A DNA stretch of 64,000 bases from Bactrocera neohumeralis (lineage: Eukaryota > Arthropoda > Insecta > Diptera > Tephritidae), in contig NC_065920.1 in the NCBI RefSeq assembly GCF_024586455.1, positions 49,745,824-49,809,823 on the forward strand. Reading direction: 5' to 3'. The notes under the pieces were generated by a model, which did no database searches, was not told the DNA's origin, and saw nothing but the letters and a program-made list of their open reading frames with translations. Numbering within the stretch: position 1 is the stretch's first letter; each line of letters begins with the position of its first letter. Below are positions 44,121-54,077 of this stretch, in pieces. The position numbers and the translations under genes were made by a program.

Positions 44121-44645
44121 GCTATGGAGGCTTTTTCATAAAACAAAGATTATACCAATTGAGAATTTTAGAAGATTTCGAATCAATTTGACATTAATCT
44201 AAAGCTTTTGCGAAAGCTGTTAAGCAAAATACACTTGTTATGTTATTAAATACCAATACAAATATAGCGGAGAAGGCTAGTGTCTGGAGAGAAAGAGAGA
44301 CCTTTTTTTTAGAATGGCTAATTTATAGGCCTAGTAAGACGCAATACTTCGTCGGCTATAAATAATATAATTCTAATTACTTTTTAGGCAAAATAGTTTC
44401 AGATTGATGATTCCGATCAGTGTGTGCACAAATTGAACTAACAAAATTTCATTTCTTCCCTCATTCGTGTAATAAATCACAAACACCACGATATTCCCCA
44501 AGGGGAGTCGCATGAGCAGGTTGAAGCGAACTCCAAGGGCTCCTGCTGCTCATGGTACCAGAATTAAGTCTTCAGTCCGGTCTCGTAACCGAAAGTACTA
44601 TCAGCTGAGCTTCCGTACTTCTCTAGACTGATGACCAGGGAATGA
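44121..44645. other. unassigned DNA
   Basis: A GC-richer stretch from 44500 (CCCAAGGGGAGTCGCATGAG) may be the 3' noncoding part of the R1-like element to its right. Confidence 0.3.
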
Positions 44646-44649
44646 ACCC

Positions 44650-45890
44650 TATACGCACATTACACGCACAAACCTTTTACACAGAAATTAATCTTAGTTC
44701 TCGGTTAAACGCTTTCGTCGCCTAAGCAACTCAACGCGCAAACCATCCTAACTGTTCAGCATTCCGACTAGTGGTGATCACATCGCTAACATCTAATCGT
44801 CCATCATTGCAGCTGATCCCCATACGCTCGAGATTCCTTATGCCTGAGTACATCGGGCACTCCGCGTTTACATTAACTCAATCTTCAAACTGCTCTCCGC
44901 ACAAACAGGGTGTCTTTGATACACTCGAGTTGTTCCATAGGTCTTGCCACCTACACCTGACCTTATCATCTAGAAGTCTCCGCCGGGTATCCAATCATTC
45001 CGCAGCTATGACACACTCGAACCTCTTTTTAGCCTGCAAACAAACGCAACAGCATGCTGTGTCACCAAAATGTTAACTTGGAATGAACCAAAAAAAAACT
45101 GCATTACATCCATTGAAACGGTGTGACATAGAGACAAACATGCAAACATCATACAACGTTGCACAGAGAGGAGACCAAGACCGCTGATTCCTACCATGGC
45201 TCCATAAGTGCCACAGGCCACAAAAATTCGACGAAATATGTTACGAACAATATGGCTTCCGAAGACCCGAACACTCCTCAAAATACTTTGTACTTTGTCA
45301 GTGGTTGCTCCTTCACACCCACCAAATGTAGTGTGAAACCCATTCTGTTACTCATGGCTCTGCCCCAGGTATTTACATCTGTCCTTCAGAAGCATTGTCA
45401 CCGTTTTTTCCAACGATATGTCAAGTAGTGAGAAAGTCGTCAGCTTAGGCACAACATTTAAAGAGGAGCTCGAGTTGCCCAAGCAAAGAGTCCATTATGA
45501 AATTCCAAATATATGAACCGCGAATGGATCCTTGCGCGCAGCCATGAACATCGCCGATTGCCACATTCCCATTCATGCCGACTAGAGAGGCTTTTCTGTC
45601 CGAAAACTAGCCAAATAGTAATTTCCGGACAGCCAAGCTCCTCCAGTCGTTGTATCACTCGATCAAAGCTTAGGTAATCAAACGCACTCTTGAAGTCAAC
45701 AAATATGCCGAGGAAATATATGTTGGTATTCTCAATGGTATGTTTTAGTGTATGTTATTCACCAACATCGGTCAAGCGTTTTCCAACTATTCCTTTACGA
45801 CTTAGCCATTGTCGTCTCAGACACTTAAATTTATGCAGCATTTTTTTACGATTCTTATAAAGGGCTGCCTTGCGGCACCCAAGCATTGTT
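44650..45890 (-). mobile_element. R1-like non-LTR retrotransposon pol fossil
   Basis: Minus strand, right to left: FVDFKSAFDYLSFDRVIQRL (RT motif A, about 45690), RKASLVGMNGNVAIGDVHGC, AQGSIRGSYIWNFIMDSLLG (about 45500-45560), then FKCCA-stop-ADDFL, where the tyrosine codon of Y-A-D-D is now TAA (about 45440). Next come RIFVACGTYGA (about 45210), SLCHTVSMDVMQ, and at the C-terminus VCGEQFED, NVNAECPMYSGIRNLERMGI and DGRLDVSDVITT (about 44770-44890). This is the R1 clade signature. There are deletions between blocks and no 28S rRNA sequence around it. Confidence 0.75.
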
Positions 45891-46254
45891 GCCATTTAAA
45901 TTTGAGTGCAAGTACGCATTTTTTGCAGGTGTACAAGTAAGTACTTAACAGAGTACTTACGACCACCGCCAACAAAACCGCCGCACCTCACTGCAGCGTG
46001 CTGCTGTGACGCAATTGGGTTAAGGTCAATTGCATTGTTGTTTGTGTGCCACTGATTTTCGCAGTCGCAATCCCTGCTGGCCGCCAACTCTAACTGCATT
46101 TCCGAGCGATTTTAATAATAGAGCCACTAGCGCCACCTGGCCTGGCAAGTTGCAACATTTTACTCTGCGCCGTCAAATATCAGTTGTTATGCGAGCGAAG
46201 TAGTGGTAGCGAGCATGCTGCCAGCTACAGTTGAAAAAATGCAAACAAAAAGAA
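45891..46254. other. single-copy-like DNA
   Basis: Mixed composition, ACCACCGCCAACAAAACCGC-type words. No gene or element motif. Confidence 0.4.
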
Positions 46255-46640
46255 AACAAAGAAAAAATGTTAAAATTCGGCTGCACCGAAGCTATTATAT
46301 AATACCCTTCTCAGGTGCATTTTTTACAACATAAAATTACGGAAAGATTTTTCACTTGAGTGGGTTCGGTCAGTTTGAATGGCAGCTATATGCTACAATT
46401 GTGCGATATCGATGGTTCCCACAAATGAGCAGCTCATTGACTGGGAAAGGCCGTGTGCAGAATTTCAGGTCAATTTCTCATAAAGTTACGTACTATATAC
46501 AGACGGACATACGTACACAGAGACGGAGATAGCTAAATCGACTCAGCTCATCACGCTGATCGAAAATTCCTAGCAATTGTGCCTTTTTGGTGTTTAAGAT
46601 ATCATGGCAAACTCAATACGCCTTGTTCAGGGTATAAAAA
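46255..46640 (+). repeat. mini-me-like family 2, short copy
   Basis: The start is TTCGGCTGCACCGAAGC hairpin, then ATACCCTTCTCAGGTGCATT. A tract CAGACGGACATACGTACACA lies at about 46501, and the end CTTGTTCAGGGTATAAAAA closes it at 46640. Internally shortened relative to 51575-52118. Confidence 0.7.
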
Positions 46641-46659
46641 GACCACAACAACAGCATCA

Positions 46660-46906
46660 GAAAAACTGAATGATCGGAATCAAGGGCTTGTATGGAAAAC
46701 TTTCGCATTTGACTTAGTATCTTCACGAAATTTGACATGGATTATGCTTAAGGTAATAATATAATCTCCGAAAAAATTGTTCAGATCGGATTACTATAGC
46801 ATATATCCATACAAACTGGACACTTATAGTTACTAAAAGAAATGCACCTGTGAAGGGTATATTAGCTTCGGTGCAGCCGAAGTTAACGTTTTTTCTTGTT
46901 TTTGTT
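46660..46906 (-). repeat. mini-me-like family 2, 5' half in inverse orientation
   Basis: Reading the complement from 46906: AACAAGAAAAAACGTTAACT, the CTTCGGCTGCACCGAAG hairpin, TATACCCTTCACAGGTGCAT, then the core unit up to ACAAGCCCTTGATTCCGATC. It faces the copy at 46255-46640, so the two 5' ends lie outermost. Confidence 0.7.
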
Positions 46907-48180
46907 TTCTTTCAGTTATTGTTGTTGTTCGTTGTTATTATGTTTTTGTTGTTGTCCGTGTTAGTTGCATTATTGTTGTTGCCAGCAACATTGCCCCTGA
47001 AGCGTGTAAGTCAGTAGGTCGGCTGCGCGAAATTGCAATATCTCTCATAAGCTCATGTTCCTCTACTTTTCGAGCACCTCTGCTCTTCTTCCCTGCGTCA
47101 CGCCGCTCTTAGTCACCACCAACTGCTATACGCCGTTAGCATTCCAAATCCGTAAAATTAATTTTTACAACTGCGCAACTCTCTGCAACCATTTGCTTTA
47201 CGGTTTTCCCTCTACCTTCGTCTCTTGCTCTCTCCCACTGCCGGTGTTGCTCTCGCGCATTGAGTGCAGGCATAAAAATGAAACCGTTACAAAGAAATTA
47301 AAAGTACGCGCTGCAAGCAAGAGAAAAGCAACTTTAAACAGGCGCCGCCACACTCTTATTCGCCCGCATAGCACACATACACATACAATAACATAGCATA
47401 GCACATAACGCCTCGCACACATAACAATGTATGTAAATGCTTGGTAGTGCGCAAGTAGTTTTTGTGGAAAGTGTAACATTTTGGTGGCGCCCACATTGTT
47501 CGGCAGTTTTCGTTGCACCCACAATCCCCGAAAACTATATAGTATGTGGTCTTTGAAGTTTGTTGCAAGTTCACAAGTAAAGTGCCGAAATAAATATTAC
47601 AACATAATCGACCTTCACGCTGAATAATGATGGAAAGCGTGCGGAAGGAAGACATGCAAATAAATAGTGCAAAAAATTGCATAAAGGCGTGAGTTGTGAG
47701 GAAAGTTTGCCAAACCGCAAATAACTGGGATTTTTTTCGGTTTGCTTTTGAAAGAAACTTGAAAAGAACCTTGCTAAAGTTTGCAGTTAAGGGTGGCTTT
47801 AAGTTTGACTTTTCAAGAAATTAAATTTTTGGTTTAAAATATGACCCAATTTGAGTAATAAATGAAATATTTTGCATGCGCTTCAATTCTTTTGATTCAG
47901 AGTCCTTCAGTGAATTCATACTAGAATATGTATCAGAAGATTCTACTTTTGTAGGTATTCACAAATAACAAATATTTTTAAACTTAGAAAACTTATTGCC
48001 ACCTGTTTTGGATTGTTCGTTTTTCGGCAATTGCATCTAAGTAGTTACTGAAGGTGGCAATTAACACTATATCTTTCTGTAACTATGATAATTCATTGAA
48101 AACGTACGAATTTTCAGATTTCTTTACAGTGTAAAGATCACAAGCGTATCGTCTTTAATCACTGTAATATTTAGTATTCA
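46907..48180. other. single-copy-like DNA
   Basis: Starts with TTG/GTT-rich bases (46915-46985). From 47000 to 47700 it is of mixed composition with no element motif. Overlapping frames at 47055-47396 and 47198-47682 on opposite strands cancel each other as gene candidates. Confidence 0.4.
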
Positions 48181-48184
48181 GAGG

Positions 48185-48320
48185 AAAGTTCCCTGAGCGT
48201 CATTTTTACATATGGCTCAAGGAGCTCACGACTTTCGATCTTAGACCAAGTATTCTCTAGGTGGCCAAAAAACATCAGTTCCAAGGCGAGCTAAAATGAG
48301 AATGAAGGGCCCACCTACGA
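48185..48320 (-). repeat. RTE-associated noncoding fragment, inverted
   Basis: The complement contains GTGAGCTCCTTGAGCCATAT, shared with 1130-1290, and abuts the plus-strand endonuclease fragment at 48325. Confidence 0.45.
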
Positions 48321-48324
48321 TGTC

Positions 48325-48605
48325 AAAGTCGTGCTTGGCGACTTTAAATCCAGGGTGGACAAAGAAGATATCTTTGGCACAACGGTCGGTAAATTCAGCC
48401 TCCATAATAAAACATCCCCAAACGGGTTGAGACTGATCGACTTCGCCGGGGCTCGAAATATGGTTTTCTGTTGTACTAGATTCCAGCATAGGAAAATTCA
48501 TCAAGCTACCTGGCTATCTCCGGATCGAAAAGCCACCAATCAGGTCTATCATGTTGTGATAGACGAAAGACACATATCCATAGATAAAAATTATTCCTTT
48601 AGTAT
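48325..48605 (+). mobile_element. RTE-type endonuclease (APE-like) domain fragment
   Basis: The frame reads LGDFKSRVDKEDIFGTTVGK, FSLHNKTSPNGLRLIDFAGA, RNMVFCCTRFQHRKIHQATW, then LSPDRKATNQVYHVVIDERH. The G-D-F-N block is G-D-F-K here, and the N-Q-I-D-H-V block is changed to N-Q-V-Y-H-V, so two catalytic positions of the apurinic-type endonuclease fold look lost. This is the N-terminal domain of the retroelement whose C-terminus is at 1-470. Confidence 0.75.
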
Positions 48606-48696
48606 CTTTATGTGATCATACTTACGCTCCAGACTCTGAACCCGCTCTCTACAATTTTTCGGAATAGTCTAGCTAATATGATCTTTAAAGAATAAT

Positions 48697-48930
48697 CTAA
48701 TCCACAAGAATCTTATGAACCAAAATTTCATCTGAAAAACACTGCTTGAACACAACAAAATCAATCCATTTCTGAAGCGAATTTTTACTTGAAAGCAGAT
48801 CACTCACCTCTGAAGGAAGAGGGACAGGCCATACATCAATAATGACTCTGTGAGGACCTGTGGGTGCTTGGTTTGGAGATGCAACCACTTTCTTTTCAGA
48901 CTGAACATGGCATCAAATAATTAATGTCAT
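48697..48930 (-). CDS. unidentified open frame
   Basis: A minus-strand frame reads HVQSEKKVVASPNQAPTGPH, RVIIDVWPVPLPSEVSDLLS, then SKNSLQKWIDFVVFKQCFSD and EILVHKILVD before a stop at 48697. The composition is protein-like, and the internal CAGAGGTGAGTGATC would make a good splice donor. I cannot name a family. It may belong to an unknown element or be chance. Confidence 0.2.
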
Positions 48931-49812
48931 TTTTGTCTGTGGATAATGATTTTGCTGGTAATTTGGTATTTACCTCAAGAGATGCTTATAAAATCAACTG
49001 TACCACTTCACTTCGAATAACATAGGAAGGATGGTTTCTATGAAAACGGAGTTATGAAATGACTTTCAAATTAGTAAGAAGATATCGAGCAAAATTATGC
49101 ATATTTAACCTTAAGTGCATCAGGTTAATGCAAGGGCACTATGGGTCTGACTTAGTGGATATCTCTTGTACAGAGTCTGTGTTAAAAACTAGTTAAGAAA
49201 CATGTTACATTGATCATAGACACTGTCAATATGTAGGTTTAAATCACGATACCTCTTTGTGATTCTTTTTGATAAAGAGACTTAGTAACTTTTGAATTCA
49301 TCGACGAGACTACGCCAAATATATTTATGACTATAATCAAATCTCAGTTATCCAGCGTTAGGAGTAAACCGGGAACGACGTTGTCCGACGTTGCACTTCA
49401 AATAAGTGTGTTCGTATAATACGAAAAATCGGAAGATGCGGATAACTTGTTTCAAAACCTTTTGGCTATATTACCAAAAATCATTCGATCACTTTCAAAA
49501 GCTAAAACCAAAATAATGCTACATCGCAAAGAAAGTAAAGGGTCTAAGCAAAGGCTTGAAAGAATTAAAAGAAATTTAGTAGAAATGAAGCTGACTAAAT
49601 TGGCGACCTCGCTGACGCAATGGCAAGTTATCTGTTGCCATCAAGTTGATAAATGGCTAACATACATACGAATAAGTGGAAAAATGAATATATTGCTCAT
49701 TCTTAGCGTTTTGGATTAGTACATACAAATATCAAGCGACATGAGACATGCGAAAGTTGGGCAATAAGACATGAAACTATAGATAAAAAAGTCACTTTAA
49801 AAATTCAACATA
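48931..49812. other. unassigned DNA
   Basis: A 90-codon plus-strand frame at 49447-49719 is K-rich with no motif. Nothing else recognised. Confidence 0.35.
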
Positions 49813-50730
49813 CAACGTGCGTTCCAAAGTAAACAGGTCTTTTTGAATATCCTCTTTTGTCGACTGGTGTGTTAGAATCTGCTATCTTTATCGATTATCC
49901 AGTGAGAGTTTCATGATCTTTCATTGATTGGAAGTGAAGTTATTGCATTTTAAGTGTCAGTATGTTTGTGTTATCGGTGCGAAAATGAGCTTCGAACAAA
50001 GAGCCAACATTAAATTTTGTTTTAAAATTGGTAAAACTTTTACCGAAACGTTTCAATTGATGAAACAAGTTTATGGCGATGATTGCCTATCCCGTAGCAG
50101 AGTGCACGAGTGGTTTCAACGTTTTCAAAGTGGTCGTGAGGACATAAATGACGATCAACATGTGGGCCAATCAAAATCCGTGATCACCGGAAATTCCATC
50201 GAAACTGTGCGTGAATTCATTAAAAATCAGCCGAAATTATCATTGAAATTCATGGAAATGGAATTGAACATCTCCAAAACATCAATTTATCGCATTTTGA
50301 CCGAACATTTGGGCTTACGAAAGATGTGTGACCGCAAAATTGACTGAAGACCAAAAATTGCTCAGAATCCAACATTCGATCGACGCTTGTCACCGATTAT
50401 TTGACCAAAAATCACATTTTAACCATTAACCACTCCCCGTATTCACCTGATATGGCACCGTGCGACTTCCTCCTTTTCCAAAAAATACATTTGCCCATGA
50501 AAGGAAAGCGTTACGTAGACGTAGAGGTCATTCAAAAAGTTTGCACTGACATACTGGTGGCCATACCGGCCAACGAGCTAAAACACTTGTTCGACATGCT
50601 TTTGGACCGTGTAAAAAGTTGTAATGAAGCAAAAAGAGACTATTTTGAATAAAATAAATTGATTTTGCCGAAAAAAACTCATTTGTTCTGCTTTTTTTTT
50701 AAGTCCTGTTTACTTTGGAAGGCTCCTTTG
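49813..50730 (+). mobile_element. mariner-type element, internally deleted
   Basis: The left end GTTCCAAAGTAAACAGGTCT and right end (complement CTTCCAAAGTAAACAGGACT) are inverted repeats; TA precedes the left one. From 49985: MSFEQRANIKFCFKIGKTFT, ETFQLMKQVYGDDCLSRSRV, HEWFQRFQSGRED, then KFMEMELNISKTSIYRILTE (second HTH). Then a jump to DYLTKNHILTINHSPYSPDM, APCDFLLFQKIHLPMKGKRY and a near-complete C-terminus to 50652. The first two catalytic aspartate regions are deleted, leaving the last D block. Two frameshifts. Confidence 0.85.
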
Positions 50731-50789
50731 GAAATTCTTTTTTCAATAACTTTTTTTCACAGATGACGCTTGAGTCGTATCAAATTGCC

Positions 50790-51565
50790 ATGCATTTTTT
50801 TTTAAATCGTGTAAATTTATGACGAAAACTCACGTTCTGTAAAGAATGTATTTCGTGCGCTTCGCTCAACGTATAGTCAACATAATCGACCTACTGAGCG
50901 TGCTATTCGCAACACCATCATCCATCTTGAGATTTACTTGTAATATCCATTATTGAATATTATTCGACAGAATAGACCACGTCCTGCGCGCAGTGAAGAA
51001 GATATAGCAGTCGTGCGTAGCCGCCTGACGTGTGGAACGACTTGGCGACGTCAGGATCTTAATTCACAAAATACAGCTTGGGTAAAAACTGAAGCCGCTC
51101 GACCATCCCCAGTGATATCGCTTCGCTCTATGGGCTGTTGAAAAGATTGAAGAAGACCCGACTTTTTCGGGACAAATTTTGTTCAGCGACGAGGCCCATT
51201 TATGGCTCAATGGTTATATAAACAAGCAAAAGTGTCCCATTCGGGACGAAGAGCAACCTGAAGAGTTTCAAGAGCTGTCATTTTATCCAGAAAAAACAAA
51301 AACAGTTCGGTGTGATTTGTGGGCCGGAGGAATCATCGGTCGGTATATCTTCAAAATTGATTGAGAACCGATTTTTTTATGCCTGATATTGCAGCTCAGC
51401 TCGTGATAGCCGCGGCCAGCATTTGAAAGAGATAAACTTCAAGAAATAAAAGCCAGAAAATGTTCTTTCGAATTACAATAAACATTCCCATTAAATTTTA
51501 AGTTTCTATGTTTTTTCTTAAAAAAAGAGTAGGGAACCTCAAAATGAAACACCCTTTATAATTCG
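50790..51565 (+). mobile_element. DEAHFWLNGY-family transposase fossil
   Basis: Frames in order: IYDENSRSVKNVFRALRSTY, SQHNRPTERAIRNTIIHLE (N-terminal HTH region, about 50815-50935), NIIRQNRPRPARSEEDIA, CGTTWRRQDL (second HTH area), KPLDHPQ-like sequence, then FSDEAHLWLNGYINKQKCPI (first catalytic D, about 51182), EEFQELSFYPEKTKTVRCDL and WAGGIIGRYIFKID. The rest is lost, and the sequence passes to the terminal repeat GTAGGGAACCTCAAAATG (about 51529). The most complete copy of this family in the window. Confidence 0.8.
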
Positions 51566-51574
51566 ACATGAGAC

Positions 51575-52118
51575 AAAAAACAAGAAAAAACGTTAACTTC
51601 GGCTGCACCGAAGCTAATATACCCTTCACAGGTGCATTTCTTTTAGTAACTATGTGTTCAGTTTGTACGGAAGCTATATGCTATAGTAATCCGATCTGAA
51701 CAATTTCTTCGGAGATTACATTGTTGCCTTACAAAATAACATATACCAAATTTCGTTAATATATCTTGTCAAATGTGAAAGTTTTCCATACAAGCATTTG
51801 ATTCCGATCGTTCAGTTTGTATGGCAGCTATATGCTATAGTGGTCCGATATCGGCCGTTCCGACAAATGAGCAGCTTCTTGAAAAGAAAATGATGTTTGC
51901 AAAATTTCAAAACGATATCTTAAAAACTGAAGGACTAGTTCGTATATATATAGACAGACGGACGGACAGACGGACAGACAGACAGACGGACATGGCTAAA
52001 TCGACTCAGCTCAACATACTGATCATTTATATATACCCTTTATAGGGTCTCTGACGATTCCTTCTGGGTGTTACAAACTTCGTGACAAACTTAATATACC
52101 CTGTTCAGGGTATAAAAA
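51575..52118 (+). repeat. mini-me-like family 2, reference copy
   Basis: It starts AACAAGAAAAAACGTTAACT and the hairpin CTTCGGCTGCACCGAAG (51597-51613), followed by TATACCCTTCACAGGTGCAT. Two core units follow (51660-51840), then GACGGACGGACAGACGGACA (about 51957-51990), GACTCAGCTCAACATACTGA, and the end hairpin TATACCCTGTTCAGGGTATA (52095-52114) with trailing A's. TATACCCT near the start and AGGGTATA at the end are inverted. No coding capacity. Confidence 0.75.
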
Positions 52119-54035
52119 TTATCTATCGTTTCAACTCATTTTTAAGAAAACAATATATACTTATTTAAAACATCACCGTTTTGTAGGACTAAAAAATCTC
52201 AAGGGCATTGGGTTGCCTCTCCGAACATTTCAGTTATTTTCACCTACAAACACAAATAATGTATAGGTACAAAAAATATACCACATAACCGTTGATATTT
52301 GTTTGTAGGCATGTGGAGATACATATTATATATGAAAGCTTATTCCATTCGCTTTAATTTCATAAACTGAACCCCTTTATGCCTTTCCGGGAATAATAAA
52401 TGCCATAAAATTGTGTAAAATATTACCTATTGAAAACGAATTAATTTGCTGACATAAAAAATGCGTAAAAATTGTAGCAATATAAAAGACTACATAACGC
52501 ACAATATTAAAAATCAACAATAGCAACAACAAGGAAGCAATAATAAGGCAATGTTTTGAATGTAGGAATGTCAATAAAAAAATGTGCCAAAAAGAAAGAA
52601 AGTGGAAGATTATTTTTCACGCATTACAAAGTAAACGCTGGCATGTAAAACAGCGTGGCGAACACAAAGGAGCGACAGAGCGACTTGCCGTTAAAGGCGA
52701 AAGGCGAACAAACAAATAATGGAGTTTTGTGGGGCCGCAGGTGTGTTGAAGGAGGTAAGTAGCGCGCCGGTTCAAAGAGTTGAGGGCTTTGATGAATGTT
52801 TGAAAGTACATATGTGTGTGTAAACCAATATTTATTTGTATGCATGTATTTGTATGCGTTTGAGCATGGGTGTGCGCGTATTTGATTGCTTCCAATTGTA
52901 TGTATGTATTGTATTATAGCTGTGTGATTGTAAAGCGGCAGGCGGCTTATAAATGAAAGCCGCGCGTGAAAATTAATCAAATGCGCACACACATGCATAT
53001 ATCAACACAAACATGCCTTAAACACACACATATACGGTTTTATTTATACGTTTCAAATAATATTTATGTATGTGGATCTACAAAGATTTGTCAGCAACTT
53101 GTTTTCAGATCTAACATACATACATACAACCATACAAAGCATGCATTTGTGGCGCGCAAACAAAAAAAACGGGAAAACCAAAAAAAAATGTGCAAAATAC
53201 CAAAAACATCACAAAGCCACCGTGCTGTTTGCGGTAAAAGCGGCGCTTATGTGGGGGAAAATAGCGCCCAATTGTCACCACTATAAATGGCACATCATAA
53301 ATCATGTCGACACGCGCACACACAAGCGCAGCCAGTTCACACGGCATGAGAGTTTGTGTGTGTGGGTTGGCAAAGCACACCTGAGCATTGTGAGCACATC
53401 AAATGTGCGGCTAATACTCTTCACATGTTTGTATACCTGTGTGTACACACATATTTGCCTGTGTATGTATGTGTGGGCGCGCTCTAAATTGATCTGCTTG
53501 GCAGTGCAAATGTGTGTTTGTGTTTGTTTTTGGCGTTGTTTGTCGTAAAAAATTAACTGCTCCAAATAAATAAGTGCGTTTATGTCTGTGTATTAGTGCT
53601 GTCTGCGCGTATTCATCATCTTTTATTGATGACCTGAGAACGGCTAACTAAATAAGAAGGAAGATATATGCCGTAGGATATAAATAATAATAATAAAATA
53701 TGAGCGGTGTGTTTGAAAAACAAAAAAAAAAAACCAGTGAGGTTGGAATAATTTCGAATATAACGATAAATGTTGTACTCTTGAAATTTGAGGGCAGGAC
53801 ACTATTGCAGGTGTTGACCAAGCCGTGTATTGCAAAATATTGAGTAAAAATTCAATGTTTATTCTTCGTCGATATTGTAAAAGAATATTTTTTTTGTTGT
53901 CTTATTAACTTATATTACAGATCATAAGCTTATTTACTTACTTGGTTCCACTGCTAGATATTGTTTCGTCTAAAGTTTGACATTTTATAACGTTATATTT
54001 CATTTGTGTACAATGCTTGAAAATTGTCTTGCTCT
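52119..54035. other. single-copy-like CA/TG-rich DNA
   Basis: 52600-53600 is rich in GTGTGTGTAA, ACACACAT and TATGTATGTA. Long open frames on both strands (for example 53066-53548 plus, 52624-52998 minus) are H/T/Y/C-rich products of these dinucleotide-like tracts. No element motif. Confidence 0.45.
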
Positions 54036-54075
54036 TTCCGAAAAATCATCTTACCATATGAGGCTCATTTCTGGG
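54036..54075 (+). mobile_element. possible DEAHFWLNGY-family scrap
   Basis: FRKIILPYEAHFWVSDYFQQ resembles the segment around the first catalytic aspartate of that transposase family (the D-E replaced by Y-E). Only about 20 codons, so uncertain. Confidence 0.3.
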
Positions 54076-54077
54076 TT

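Noticed and set aside
47055..47682. Long opposed frames near 47 kb
   Set aside because: Frames overlap on both strands, with C/Y/H-rich products from CACATA tracts and no recognisable family.
53066..53548. 160-codon plus-strand frame
   Set aside because: It follows CA/TG tracts and gives an H/T/C/V-rich product; equally long frames run on the opposite strand.
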